Shown in pieces: positions 35,216 to 45,393 of a DNA stretch of 64,000 nt (within the stretch, counting starts at the first letter, position 1; the number at the start of each line of letters is the position of its first letter). The notes under the pieces were generated by a model. The model searched no databases, had not been told where the DNA came from, and saw nothing but the letters and a program-made list of their open reading frames with translations. The position numbers and the translations under genes were made by a program. The stretch covers positions 1 to 64,000 of the forward strand of contig NZ_PVEN01000007.1 in assembly GCF_002973525.1 (NCBI RefSeq). Reading direction: 5' to 3'. This stretch comes from Paraburkholderia sp. BL21I4N1 (lineage in GTDB: Bacteria > Pseudomonadota > Gammaproteobacteria > Burkholderiales > Burkholderiaceae).

Positions 35216-36751
35216 TTGCAAGCAACGCTCGCGCTCAACCTCATCGCTGCCGCCGCGCTCGCGCTTCTGCCCGAAGCGATCGCGTTGCCGCGCGCGTCGT
35301 TGCGTCGTTCGCCCGTGTCGTTCGCGTTGCATTTCGTTGCTATTGCGTCGATTTATTCGTTCGTGCTGCTGGTCACCGGCCGCGTGCATTTCTCGGCGTT
35401 CGTCGCGATTGCGCTGGTGGCGTTGCTGGCCGGTGTGAGCAATGCGAAATACGCGTCGCTGCAGGAGCCGTTCGTTTTTACGGATCTGAGTCTGTTCAGC
35501 CAGTTGTTCGCGCATCCCAGGCTCTATCTGCCGTTTCTCAGCGTGGCCACGGTGGCGGCGATCGTGATCGGCGTTGCGGTGGTGATCGTGGGCTTCGTCG
35601 CGGAGACGCCGCTCACACAACGGCCGGTCGGCGCGCTCGCGTTGCTGGCCTGTGCGAGCCTCGCCGTGGCCTATCCGTGCGCCGCGCGCTTGCCGCTCAC
35701 GCTGAACCCGGTCGACGACCAGAAGCGCCACGGTTTCTTCGCGGTGTTCGTCTCGTATCTGCTGAACGGCATGCAGCCTGCCACCGCGCGTCGCTTGCAG
35801 GACGCGTTGGCCGCGGGTACGTTCGCGAGCGGCGCGCCGCAATCGGCACCCGACGTGATCCTGATTCAGAGCGAGTCGTTCTTCGACGCGCGCCGTCTGG
35901 CGCCGTCGATCGATCGCGCGATCCTGAAGCACTTCGACCGCGCGCGTCGCGAGTCGGTCCAGCATGGCGATCTGACGGTGCCCGCGTGGGGCGCCAATAC
36001 CATGCGCACGGAGTTCGCGGTGCTGACCGGCGTCGATCAGCAGCAACTGGGCTACGCGCGTTTCTATCCGTACGCATTCGTGCGCCGCGCCTGTGCGTCG
36101 CTGGCTTCGTGGTTCAAGCGCGGCGGTTATAAAACGCTGGCGATTCACCCGTACTACGCGGATTTCTTCGGCCGCGAGCGGGCTTTCAAACATTTGCAGA
36201 TCGACCGTTTTATCGACATCAAGGCGTTCGCCGACGCGCCGCGTTCGGGTCCCTATGTGTCGGACATGGCGGTCGCTGAATCGATCGTCGCCGCGCTCGA
36301 CGAGCCGCGCAACCAGCCCGCCTTCATCTTTTCGATGACGATGGAGAACCACGGCCCGCTGCATCTGGAGCGGGTCGAAGCCGGCGAGGGCGCGGTCTTC
36401 CACGCCTTGGGCGACGATCCGCGCTGGCGCGATCTGACGGCTTATCTGCGCCACCTCGGCAACGCCGACGCAATGCTCGGCCACCTGCTCGCCGCATTAC
36501 GCGCGCGGCGGCGCGAGACGGTGCTGTGTTTTTACGGCGATCACGTGCCGGCGTTGCCGCACGTGTTCGTCGATCTCGGGTACGAACCGTCCCGCAGCGA
36601 TTACTTCATCTGGCGCAATTACGGCGACGCGCCCGCTATCCGGAAAGATTTGTGCGCCGAGCAGCTCGGGCCCGCCCTCGTTCGATCGCTCGAACCGGTC
36701 AGGCCTCGTGGCAAGCCGGCGCGCACGCTGTACCCAACAACTGAACAATGA
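35216..36751 (+). CDS. wcbQ: LtaS/sulfatase-fold membrane transferase (WcbQ-like)
   Basis: 511 residues with a TTG start directly after the SDR stop; GAGGAGCG provides the ribosome site. Several transmembrane helices fill the first 170 residues, then a sulfatase-fold domain: metal residue in IQSESFFDAR, likely nucleophile Thr in AWGANTMRTEFAVLTG, MTMENHGPL, and the metal pair in YGDHVPALP. Such proteins move phosphoglycerol or phosphoethanolamine groups on the periplasmic face. It may add a phospho-group to the capsule or its lipid. It shares four bases (ATGA) with the PKS gene. Confidence 0.8.
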   Translation: MQATLALNLIAAAALALLPEAIALPRASLRRSPVSFALHFVAIASIYSFVLLVTGRVHFSAFVAIALVALLAGVSNAKYASLQEPFVFTDLSLFSQLFAHPRLYLPFLSVATVAAIVIGVAVVIVGFVAETPLTQRPVGALALLACASLAVAYPCAARLPLTLNPVDDQKRHGFFAVFVSYLLNGMQPATARRLQDALAAGTFASGAPQSAPDVILIQSESFFDARRLAPSIDRAILKHFDRARRESVQHGDLTVPAWGANTMRTEFAVLTGVDQQQLGYARFYPYAFVRRACASLASWFKRGGYKTLAIHPYYADFFGRERAFKHLQIDRFIDIKAFADAPRSGPYVSDMAVAESIVAALDEPRNQPAFIFSMTMENHGPLHLERVEAGEGAVFHALGDDPRWRDLTAYLRHLGNADAMLGHLLAALRARRRETVLCFYGDHVPALPHVFVDLGYEPSRSDYFIWRNYGDAPAIRKDLCAEQLGPALVRSLEPVRPRGKPARTLYPTTEQ

Positions 36752-39700
36752 CGAAACAGATTGCAATTGTGGGGATGGCTTGCCGTTTCCCCGGCCATGT
36801 AGAGAGCCCTGACGACTTCTGGGCGCTGCTGCGCGACGAAAAAGACGCGGTCACCGAAGTGCCGGCCGACCGCTTCGGCACGGAGTTTTATCAGCATCCG
36901 GCGAAGCGTGAAGCGGGCAAGAGCTATACGTTCTCGGCCGGCGTGCTCGACGACGTCGCCGGTTTCGACGCCGCGTTCTTCGGCATCTCTCCGCGCGAAG
37001 CGCAGCAGATGGATCCGCAGCAGCGGCTGCTGCTCGAACTCGCGTGGGAAACCTTCGAGGACGCGGGCGTGCGTCCGCGCGACATGGAAGGGAAGAACTG
37101 CGCGGTGTACATCGGCGTGGCGAGTCCGGACTACGGCAATCGTTTCGTCGACGACCTGAACGCGGTCGATCCGTATTCGGCGACCGGCAACACGCTCAGC
37201 ATTGCGTCGAACCGTCTGTCGTATCTGTTCGATCTGCGCGGGCCGAGCGTGTCCGTGGATACGGCATGCTCGTCGTCGCTGGTGGCCTTGCACCAGGCGT
37301 GTCAGGCGTTGCAGTCGGGCGACGCCGAGATGGCGCTCGCCGGCGGTGTGAATCTGCTGCTGCATCCGTTCGGTTTCGTGACGTTCTCGAAGGCCTCGAT
37401 GCTGTCGCCGCGCGGTCGTTGCCGCGCGTTCGACGCGACCGGCGACGGCTACGTGCGCTCGGAAGGCGGCGCGCTGGTGATGCTCAAAACGCTCGACCGC
37501 GCGCTGGCCGACGGCGACACGATTCACGCGGTGATCGCCGGTTCGGGCGTCAACTCGGACGGCTACTCGCAAGGCGGCATCAGCGTGCCGGGTGCGGCGA
37601 CCCAGGCCGCGCTGCTGCGCACGGTGTACGACCGCGCGGGCGTCGATCCGCGCTCGCTCGCGTACGTCGAGGCACACGGCACGGGCACGGCGGTCGGCGA
37701 TCCGATCGAAGCGCGCGCGCTGATGGAAGTGGCGTCGGCGGGGCGTGAGCTCGACCGTCCGCTGTTGATCGGTTCGGTGAAGACCAACGTGGGCCACCTG
37801 GAAACCGCGTCGGGCATGGCCGGTCTGATGAAGGCGATCCTGTGCCTGAAACATCGCGCGGTGCCGAAGACGCTGCATTTCGAAACACCCAATCCGGCGA
37901 TCGATTTTGTCGGCGGTCGTCTGCGGGTGGTGGATCGTCTGACGCCGCTCGGCGGCGATGGGCAGCCGCTCGTGATCGGCGTCAACTCGTTCGGCTTTGG
38001 CGGGACGAACGCGCACGTGGTGCTGAAAGAAGCGCCGGCTGCTGTTGCCACGATGCAAGCGGCGGGTGGCCACCATAAAGACAACGACATCGCGCCGTTG
38101 CCGCTGATCCTGTCGACGCGTTCGGCCGCTGCCTTGCCGGCACTGGGTGAGCGCTATCTGGCCGCGCTCGAAAACGGCACGTCGTGGAACGCGCTCGCGT
38201 CGAACGCGGCGCATCGTCGGCAGTGGCTGAAGTATCGCGCGGTTATCGCGCCGGCAACAGCGGACGAAGCACGCGCGGCGCTCGGCGCACTGATCGCGCC
38301 GACGCCGGATCCCATCACGACCGCGCTCGTACAAGGCGACACACCGGGCGACGACACACGTCTCGCACTCGTGTTCTCCGGCAACGGTTCGCAGTGGGCC
38401 GGCATGGGCAAGCAGTTGCTCGAACAGGAGCCCGTATTCAGCGCCGCGCTCGACGAGCTCGATGCATTGTGGCGCGCCGACGGCAGCCCGTCGCTGGTCG
38501 CGGCATTGCGCGAAGGCGTGAGCGCCACGCTGCTGGAAGCCACCGAACACGCGCAGCCGTTGCTGTTCGCGCTGCAGGTCGGCGTGGTGCGCGTGATCGA
38601 AGCGCGCGGCGTCGGCTTCGACGTGTGCCTCGGCCACAGCGTCGGCGAAGTCGCCGCCGCATGGGCCTCGGGCGCGCTGACGCTGGCGCAGGCCGTCCAC
38701 GTAATCAAGATCCGCAGTCGCGCTCAAGCCGCCACGCGCGGCGCGGGTCGCATGGCCGCCGCCGGTCTCGGCGAAACGGCAATCCGCGCGCTGCTCGCGC
38801 AACTCGGCGTCGCCGCCGATGTGGAAGTGGCGGGCGTCAACAGCCCGCAAGCGGTGACGCTGGCCGGTCCGTTCGACGCATTGCAACAGGTCGAAGCGGC
38901 GGTGAAGGAAAGCGGCCGCTTTTTCCAGATGCTGGATCTCGACTACGCGTTCCATAGCCGCCAGATGAATCCGATCGAGGCGGGCGTACTGCAAGGTCTC
39001 GCCGATCTGAAGCCGGGCGCGGCGACGCGCCGTTTCGTTTCGACCGTGACGGGCACCGAACTCGCCGGCACGGAGCTCGATGCGCATTACTGGTGGCGCA
39101 ATATCCGCGAGCCGGTGCGTTTCGGCGACGCCATTGCACAGGTCGCGCAAACGGGCGTGCGCCTGTTCCTCGAGGTCGGCCCGCATTCGATCCTGCGCAC
39201 CTATGTGACGCAAACGCTCGACGACGTCCGTGTCAGCGGCCGCTCGCTGGCCACGCTCAAGCGCCACCACGACAGCGCGCGGATGCTGCAGCAGGCGATC
39301 CATGCGGCGATCGCGAACGGCGCGCGGGTCGACGCGCAACGCTTCGCGCCGGCCGCCACGCGCGTGACGCTACCGTCGTATCCATGGCAGCACGAACGCT
39401 ACTGGCTCGGCCCGACCGCCGAAGCCTACAACCTGGTCAACCGGCGCCGCGAACATCCGCTGCTCGGCTACCGTCTGCATGAACATGCGCTCGCCTGGGA
39501 AAACCAGCTCGATCCAGCCGGTTTGCCGATGCTCGCCGATCATGTGGTCGACGGCGGTGTGGCGTTCCCGGGAGCGGGCTACGTCGAGATGGCGCTGGCC
39601 GCCGCGCGCGTGCATTTCGGCACCGCGAGCTGCGCGGTGGAGAACCTCGAGATCCGTCTGCCGGTGGTGTTCCAGCCGCAGCATTCCAAGCTGTTCCGTT

Positions 39701-42700
39701 TCACCGTCGACGTTCGCACGGCGAGCTTCACGATCGAAACGCGCGACCGCATGTCCGACGAAGCGTGGTCGCTCAATGTCACCGGTCGTCTGCTCGCGAG
39801 CGGTTGCGCGCTGAGCGACGCCGCCGCGGCGAGCCGCTTGCCGCTCGCCATGCTGACCGGTCTGTTCGCCCAGCCGGCCATGTCCGGCGCTACGCTGTAC
39901 GACAACACCACGGCGATCGGCCTGACATACGGCCCGGCGTTCCAGTGGGTCCGCTCGGTGCATGTCGATGCCGATGCCGACATCGCGCTCGCGGAACTGG
40001 GCGTGCCCGCCGTGCTCGCGCAATCGCCGGCCGATCTCGACGCTTATGCGCTGCATCCGGCTTTGATGGATAGCGGTTTTCATCCGCTGTTCGCGTTGCT
40101 CGCGGCGGGGGATCGGAGCGGTCTCGACCATGCGGCGTATGTGCCGGTGCAACTCGGCCGCATCGATTATCTGCGCGGCGACGCGTTCCGCTATGTGCTC
40201 GCGCGGATCGAGCGGCGCAGCCCGCATTCCGTGGTGGCGTCGTTCGAATTCGCCGATGCGCAAGGCGCGATCGTCGCGCGGCTGGGAGGCTGCCGGTTCC
40301 GTCGCGTCGATCTGAAGGGCCGCCGTCAGCAGGCGCCCGCACGCTATACCTATATTGTCGAAGCCAAACCGCTCGCCGCCGATGCCGACGCGCACACGCT
40401 GCCTGAACCGGCCGCGCTGCTCGTCGATGCCGCCGCCGCGCTGGCCGCCCGCGAAGATCAGGCGCGCCGCCATGCGCATCTGACCGAAATGCTGCCGTTG
40501 CTCGACGTACTGGCCGGCGCGTACGCGCTGCAGGCGCTCGATGCGCTGAAGGTGTTCGAGCACGCGGCGCTGCCGGATTGCGCGCATCCCACCTTGCTCG
40601 CACGCCTCGCGCAGATCGCCGTGGAAGACGGTCTCGCGACGCGCGATGGCGCCCGTCTCGTGCGCGACGACGCGGCCTGCGCGAACCTGCCGGGCATCGA
40701 CGAACTGTGGCGCGAGCTGCTCGCGCAATCGCCCGCGCACGTGGCCGAATTGACGCTGCTCGCGCATTGCGGCGCGGCGCTGCCGGCCGTGTTGCGGGGC
40801 GACGTCAGTGGCGCGCGGATTCTGCCGCCGTCGCGCAGCAGTCTGGTCGAGCATTTCTTCGAAGCCTCGCCGACGTGGACCCACGTCAACGCATTGGCAG
40901 GCGAGTGTCTGCATCGCGCGATCGAAGGCTGGAGCGAGCCGCGCCGTTTGCGTGTGCTCGAACTGGATGCGCCGTCGAGCGACGTGCTGCAGCCGCTGGC
41001 GATTCACGTGCCGGCGTCGCGCTGCGATTACACGATCGCGGGCACGCATGAACAATTGAGCGGCTTCGACGCGAGCGCGCATCCGTCGGTGCATATCGCC
41101 ACCATCGAGTTCGGCGAGACGCCGCGTCTGTCTGGCATCGAGGCGGGCGAGCGCTACGACCTGGTCGTCGCGAGCCATGTGCTGGCGGCGCAGACCGAGC
41201 CGCGCGCGTTGCTCGCCGCGCTGCGCGGCTGGCTGGCGCCGGGTGCGCTGGTGGTCGTCACCGAGCCGCGCAACAGCCGCTTCGCCGACATCGTGTTCGA
41301 TCTCGACGCAGAGGCCGCGCACGCGAACGCGCGCCGTGCGGCATGGTTGTCGCCGCAAGCGCTGACGAAGCAGCTCGAAGCGGCCGGCTTCGAACAGGTC
41401 ACGCGACATGCCGAACAGGATATTGATCTGGAAGGCGCACCGACGCTGATCGTGGCGCGCGAACCGCGGGCCGCGTCGCGCGCCGCCGATGCCGGCGATG
41501 TGGAAAACCAGGCGGTGCGGACTCAGCCCCCGCATTGGTCCTTGCTGTACGCAGCAGAACACACTGACAACGACACGCTGGCCACAGCACTGCAAGTTGC
41601 TGGCCACTCTACGTCGACGACGACGCTGCTTACGTTGCGTCGCGACATGAGCAAACTGGCCGCACCCGCCGGGCACGTTCATCACGTGGTGTTCATAGCA
41701 CCCGATCACAGTCTGCCCGCCAACGCGGACGGCGCCGACGTGATGCTCGCGCAGCAACACACCACGCTCGCGCTCGCCCAACTGGTACGCGATCTCACGA
41801 CGGTCGCCGGCATCACGCAGCCGCAACTGTGGATCGTCACGCGCGGCGGCGCACCGCTTGCGGCGCCGTTCGCGGAGGCCGCCACGCTGCGTCCCGAGCA
41901 GGCGGCAATCTGGGGTTTGGGCCGCGTGCTGGCCAACGAGCATCCGGAACTCTCGTCGCGTCTGATCGACGTTCATGCCGGGTGCCGCGCCGCGGGCGCG
42001 CTGCTGGCGCGTGAACTGCTCGGCTCGGATGGTGAAGAAGAAGTGCTGCTGACGCCGCATGGCCGCTACGTGCCGCGTATGTTGCCGGCCGCGAGCGCCG
42101 CCTTGCGCGACAAGGACGCCACACCGTTGCGCGCGCGGAACGAAGCCGCGGTGCTGGGCTTCGCGTCGCCGGGTTCGCTGCGCAACCTCGAATGGTTCGG
42201 TTTGCCGCCGCGCGAACTCGCGCCGGACGAAGTCGAAATCGAACCGGTCGCGACCGGCCTGAATTTCCGCGACGTGATGTATGCCATGGGCCTGTTGTCC
42301 GACGAAGCGGTCGAAAACGGCTTCGCGGGCGCCACGATCGGTATGGAACTATCCGGTCGCGTGGCGCGCGTGGGACGCGACGTCGCGCGTTTCGCGCCGG
42401 GCGACGCGGTGCTGGGTTTCGCGCCCGCGTCGTTCGCGAGCCATGTGTGGACCAAGGCCGAAGCGATCGCGCACAAACCCGCGCGTCTCACGTTCGAAGA
42501 AGCCGCCACGGTGCCGACCACCTTCTTCACCGCGTACTACGCGCTGTGCGAGCTGGCGCGTCTGCGTCGCGGCGAGCGCGTGCTGGTGCATGGCGCGGCG
42601 GGCGGCGTGGGGATCGCGGCAATACAACTGGCGCGCCATCTCGGCGCGGAAGTGTTCGCGACGGCGGGCAGCCGCGAGAAGCGCGAATTCGTGCGCCTGC

Positions 42701-44436
42701 TCGGTGCCGATCACGTATTCGATTCGCGCAGCCTCGCGTTCGCCGATGAAATCCGCGAACGCACGCAAGGCGCCGGCATCGACATCGTGCTGAATTCGCT
42801 GGCGGGTGAGGCGATGGTGCGCAGCATCGATACGCTGCGTCCGTTTGGCCGTTTTCTCGAACTCGGCAAGCGCGATTTCTATGAAAACAGCCGGATCGGG
42901 CTGCGTCCGTTCCGTAACAACATCAGCTATTTCGGCATCGACGCGGATCAATTGATGAGCGCGTTGCCCGGCCTCACCGCGCGTCTGTTCGACGACGTCA
43001 TGCAGCTGTTCGCCGATGGCGTGCTGCATCCGCTGCCGTATCGCGCGTTTCCGGCCGAACGGGTCGAGGAAGCGTTCCGGCATATGCAGCAGGCGCGGCA
43101 GATCGGCAAGATTCTCGTCACCTATCCGGCCGGCACGCCGAACCCGGCGCGCGCGAGCTCGGCGGCGGCGACGCTGCGACTCGATCCGGCGGCGGCGTAT
43201 CTGATCGTCGGCGGCACGGGCGGTCTCGGCTTCGCCACCGCGCGCTGGATGATGTCGCGTGGCGCGCGTCATCTGACGCTCGCGAGCCGTTCCGGCACGC
43301 TGACGCCGGAGTTCGCCGAGGAAGCCGCGCGCTGGCACAACGAAAACGGCACCCAGGTCCATGCGGCCGCGTGCGACGTCACCGACGCCGCCGCGCTCGG
43401 CCTGCTGCTCGCCGACATCGGCAAGCGCGGCACGCCGCTCAAAGGCGTACTGCATTCGGCGATGGTGATCGACGACGGCCTCGTGCGCAATCTCGACGAC
43501 GCGCGTTTCGCCGCGGTGCTTGCACCGAAGCTGGCGGGTGCCTGGAATCTGCACCAGGCCACGCGCGACGCGGCGCTCGATTTCTTCGTGGTCTATTCGT
43601 CGGCGACGACGTTCCTCGGCAATCCGGGGCAGTCGAGCTACGTGGCGGCCAACAGCTTCCTCGAGGCGCTGGTCGTGCAGCGTCGCGCGGCCGGTTTGGC
43701 GGGCACGTACATGGCCTGGGGGCCGCTCGACGACGTCGGCTTCCTCGCCCGCAATGCGGAGACGCGCGAGGCGTTGCAGGCGCGCATTGGCGGTCTGTCG
43801 ATCACCTCGACGGAAGCGCTGCACGCGCTCGAACGCGCGCTGGTCGACGTCAACGCGGGCGAAGCCGTGGTGCGGCTCGACTGGCAGGCGCTGTCGCTCG
43901 GCATGCCGGCGGCGCGCGCGCGCCGCTACACCGAATTGCATGCGCGCGGCAGTCACGAACCGGCGCGCCAGGGCGGCGCGCGGATGCGCGATCAGATCGC
44001 CGGGCTGCCGTTCGCGGAGGCGCTGCATCTGGCCGAGGAAACCTTGCAGGCGCAGATTGCACGCATCCTGCACATGTCGCCGGAGAAAATCGAAACCGGC
44101 CGCTCGATCCTCGACATGGGGATGGATTCGCTGATGGGCATGGAACTGGGCATGGCCGTGGAAGAGAGCTTCCAGGTGAAGCTTTCCATCATGACGATGG
44201 CCGAAGGCGCGACCGTGCATTCGCTCGCGCAACGTATCGTGGAGTCGATCCAGACGCAGGACGAGGCGGCGGACAGCGGCGTCGCGGCGCAGGTGGCGGC
44301 GGTCGCCGCGCAACATGCACTGGATGTCGGCGCGCATGCGCTGGCCGACGTCGCGGACGCCATGTCGGCGCAAGCCGGCGCGTTGTCGACATCCGCCTCG
44401 TCCGCGGCCTCCGACGTCACGACGGAGCTCGTCTGA
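36748..44436 (+). CDS. wcbR: Single-module highly reducing type I polyketide synthase (WcbR-like)
   Basis: 2562 residues. In order: ketosynthase (about 3-430; Cys174 in DTACSSS, histidines in EAHGTGT and NVGHLE), acyltransferase (about 539-835; Ser631 in GHSVGE), dehydratase (about 900-1190; His932 in HVVDGGVAFP), a methyltransferase-like region (about 1240-1550), a structural KR half, enoylreductase (about 1798-2125; HGAAGGVG at 1948), ketoreductase (about 2150-2400; GGTGGLG at 2155, Tyr in SSYVAANS), and acyl carrier protein (Ser2461 in GMDSLMG). No loading module or thioesterase is present. The methyltransferase reads RVLELDAPSSD where the glycine-rich SAM loop should be, so it is probably inactive. 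Used iteratively, such an enzyme makes a saturated acyl chain. The 3-prime neighbours supply possible release. Confidence 0.93.
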   Translation: MTKQIAIVGMACRFPGHVESPDDFWALLRDEKDAVTEVPADRFGTEFYQHPAKREAGKSYTFSAGVLDDVAGFDAAFFGISPREAQQMDPQQRLLLELAWETFEDAGVRPRDMEGKNCAVYIGVASPDYGNRFVDDLNAVDPYSATGNTLSIASNRLSYLFDLRGPSVSVDTACSSSLVALHQACQALQSGDAEMALAGGVNLLLHPFGFVTFSKASMLSPRGRCRAFDATGDGYVRSEGGALVMLKTLDRALADGDTIHAVIAGSGVNSDGYSQGGISVPGAATQAALLRTVYDRAGVDPRSLAYVEAHGTGTAVGDPIEARALMEVASAGRELDRPLLIGSVKTNVGHLETASGMAGLMKAILCLKHRAVPKTLHFETPNPAIDFVGGRLRVVDRLTPLGGDGQPLVIGVNSFGFGGTNAHVVLKEAPAAVATMQAAGGHHKDNDIAPLPLILSTRSAAALPALGERYLAALENGTSWNALASNAAHRRQWLKYRAVIAPATADEARAALGALIAPTPDPITTALVQGDTPGDDTRLALVFSGNGSQWAGMGKQLLEQEPVFSAALDELDALWRADGSPSLVAALREGVSATLLEATEHAQPLLFALQVGVVRVIEARGVGFDVCLGHSVGEVAAAWASGALTLAQAVHVIKIRSRAQAATRGAGRMAAAGLGETAIRALLAQLGVAADVEVAGVNSPQAVTLAGPFDALQQVEAAVKESGRFFQMLDLDYAFHSRQMNPIEAGVLQGLADLKPGAATRRFVSTVTGTELAGTELDAHYWWRNIREPVRFGDAIAQVAQTGVRLFLEVGPHSILRTYVTQTLDDVRVSGRSLATLKRHHDSARMLQQAIHAAIANGARVDAQRFAPAATRVTLPSYPWQHERYWLGPTAEAYNLVNRRREHPLLGYRLHEHALAWENQLDPAGLPMLADHVVDGGVAFPGAGYVEMALAAARVHFGTASCAVENLEIRLPVVFQPQHSKLFRFTVDVRTASFTIETRDRMSDEAWSLNVTGRLLASGCALSDAAAASRLPLAMLTGLFAQPAMSGATLYDNTTAIGLTYGPAFQWVRSVHVDADADIALAELGVPAVLAQSPADLDAYALHPALMDSGFHPLFALLAAGDRSGLDHAAYVPVQLGRIDYLRGDAFRYVLARIERRSPHSVVASFEFADAQGAIVARLGGCRFRRVDLKGRRQQAPARYTYIVEAKPLAADADAHTLPEPAALLVDAAAALAAREDQARRHAHLTEMLPLLDVLAGAYALQALDALKVFEHAALPDCAHPTLLARLAQIAVEDGLATRDGARLVRDDAACANLPGIDELWRELLAQSPAHVAELTLLAHCGAALPAVLRGDVSGARILPPSRSSLVEHFFEASPTWTHVNALAGECLHRAIEGWSEPRRLRVLELDAPSSDVLQPLAIHVPASRCDYTIAGTHEQLSGFDASAHPSVHIATIEFGETPRLSGIEAGERYDLVVASHVLAAQTEPRALLAALRGWLAPGALVVVTEPRNSRFADIVFDLDAEAAHANARRAAWLSPQALTKQLEAAGFEQVTRHAEQDIDLEGAPTLIVAREPRAASRAADAGDVENQAVRTQPPHWSLLYAAEHTDNDTLATALQVAGHSTSTTTLLTLRRDMSKLAAPAGHVHHVVFIAPDHSLPANADGADVMLAQQHTTLALAQLVRDLTTVAGITQPQLWIVTRGGAPLAAPFAEAATLRPEQAAIWGLGRVLANEHPELSSRLIDVHAGCRAAGALLARELLGSDGEEEVLLTPHGRYVPRMLPAASAALRDKDATPLRARNEAAVLGFASPGSLRNLEWFGLPPRELAPDEVEIEPVATGLNFRDVMYAMGLLSDEAVENGFAGATIGMELSGRVARVGRDVARFAPGDAVLGFAPASFASHVWTKAEAIAHKPARLTFEEAATVPTTFFTAYYALCELARLRRGERVLVHGAAGGVGIAAIQLARHLGAEVFATAGSREKREFVRLLGADHVFDSRSLAFADEIRERTQGAGIDIVLNSLAGEAMVRSIDTLRPFGRFLELGKRDFYENSRIGLRPFRNNISYFGIDADQLMSALPGLTARLFDDVMQLFADGVLHPLPYRAFPAERVEEAFRHMQQARQIGKILVTYPAGTPNPARASSAAATLRLDPAAAYLIVGGTGGLGFATARWMMSRGARHLTLASRSGTLTPEFAEEAARWHNENGTQVHAAACDVTDAAALGLLLADIGKRGTPLKGVLHSAMVIDDGLVRNLDDARFAAVLAPKLAGAWNLHQATRDAALDFFVVYSSATTFLGNPGQSSYVAANSFLEALVVQRRAAGLAGTYMAWGPLDDVGFLARNAETREALQARIGGLSITSTEALHALERALVDVNAGEAVVRLDWQALSLGMPAARARRYTELHARGSHEPARQGGARMRDQIAGLPFAEALHLAEETLQAQIARILHMSPEKIETGRSILDMGMDSLMGMELGMAVEESFQVKLSIMTMAEGATVHSLAQRIVESIQTQDEAADSGVAAQVAAVAAQHALDVGAHALADVADAMSAQAGALSTSASSAASDVTTELV

Positions 44437-45350
44437 TGCGCGCGCCGGCCGGCTGGAGCGATCGCGAAGGCACACTCGCACGCGAACTCACGTTGAGCGG
44501 TCACGGTTTGCATACCGGACGCCGCGTGAACGTGCGGATCCTGCCGGGCGACGCCGACAGTCCGCGCGGCATCGTGTTCCGGCGCGTGCAACGAGGCCGC
44601 CCGCTCGCGGAACTGCCGGTGAGTCCGTCGTTACGGCGCGGCCAGCCGCTTTGCACGATGCTCGAATCGAGCGACGGCGTGCGGGTGCGCACGGTCGAGC
44701 ATCTGCTCGCGTCGCTGCTCACCTGCGAGATCGATCGCGCGACGGTCGAACTGGATGCCGAAGAAGTGCCCATTCTCGACGGCAGCGCACAGCCGTGGAT
44801 CGACGCGATCCGCGCGTGCGGCCGGATTGGCTTGCCGCATGCCAAGCGCTTCATTCGCGTGCTGCGTCCGGTGAGGATCGCGGACGGCGCGGGTACGCGC
44901 GACGAACGCAGCATCTCGATCGAACCGTCGGCGGCCTATGAAATGACGGTGCGCAACGATCTGAAGGGCTTCGGCGAACTGCGCTGGGACGGCGCGCTGA
45001 CGCCCGCGAGTTTCGCCGAACAGATCGCCCCGTCGCGTTCGTATGGCCGCGTCAAATGGGCGATTCCCGCGATTCTCGCCGGCTACTTGCGCGGCATGCC
45101 GATTCTGCGCGGCGCGCGTCTGTCGTGCACCGCGGCGATTGTCGGCAACCGCGTGGTGGGCGGCATGCGCGTGCCCGACGAATTCGTGCGGCACCGCGTG
45201 CTCGATCTGGTCGGCGACATGGCGATGGCGGGCGCGCCGTTGCTTGGTCGCGTGAACGCGCTGCGGCCGAGTCACGAGATGAACTACCTGCTGGTTGCGG
45301 AACTGCTCGCCACGCCGGATGCGTGGGAGTGGGCCGAATTCACGGCTTGA
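44436..45350 (+). CDS. wcbS: LpxC-like deacetylase (WcbS-like)
   Basis: 304 residues, homologous along its length to LpxC (UDP-3-O-acyl-GlcNAc deacetylase): GHGLHTGRRVNVRILPG, RTVEHLLASLL, EVPILDGSAQPW. The expected catalytic glutamate (Glu88), zinc ligands (His89, His253 and Asp257 in RHRVLDLVGD) and the late histidine (His280 in RPSHEMNY) are all kept, so it may be a working metal amidase. It shares one base with the PKS stop (TGATG). It is not the housekeeping LpxC, which lies with cell-division genes; here a different acylated substrate is likely. Confidence 0.85.
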   Translation: MRAPAGWSDREGTLARELTLSGHGLHTGRRVNVRILPGDADSPRGIVFRRVQRGRPLAELPVSPSLRRGQPLCTMLESSDGVRVRTVEHLLASLLTCEIDRATVELDAEEVPILDGSAQPWIDAIRACGRIGLPHAKRFIRVLRPVRIADGAGTRDERSISIEPSAAYEMTVRNDLKGFGELRWDGALTPASFAEQIAPSRSYGRVKWAIPAILAGYLRGMPILRGARLSCTAAIVGNRVVGGMRVPDEFVRHRVLDLVGDMAMAGAPLLGRVNALRPSHEMNYLLVAELLATPDAWEWAEFTA

Positions 45351-45393
45351 ATATCGCCAGCAGGCTGGCGGGTTATGAGGTTATCGGAACACT

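Noticed and set aside
34576..36132. A 518-codon frame overlapping the SDR and sulfatase genes on the plus strand
   Set aside because: Its translation is almost only Arg, Ala and Gly without motifs, while both alternative-frame genes show complete family signatures.
36619..44481. Very long open frames (700 to 900 codons) on the strand opposite the PKS and sulfatase genes
   Set aside because: They follow from the GC-rich third positions of the real genes, have Arg/His/Ala-rich translations with no known motif, and lack ribosome sites.
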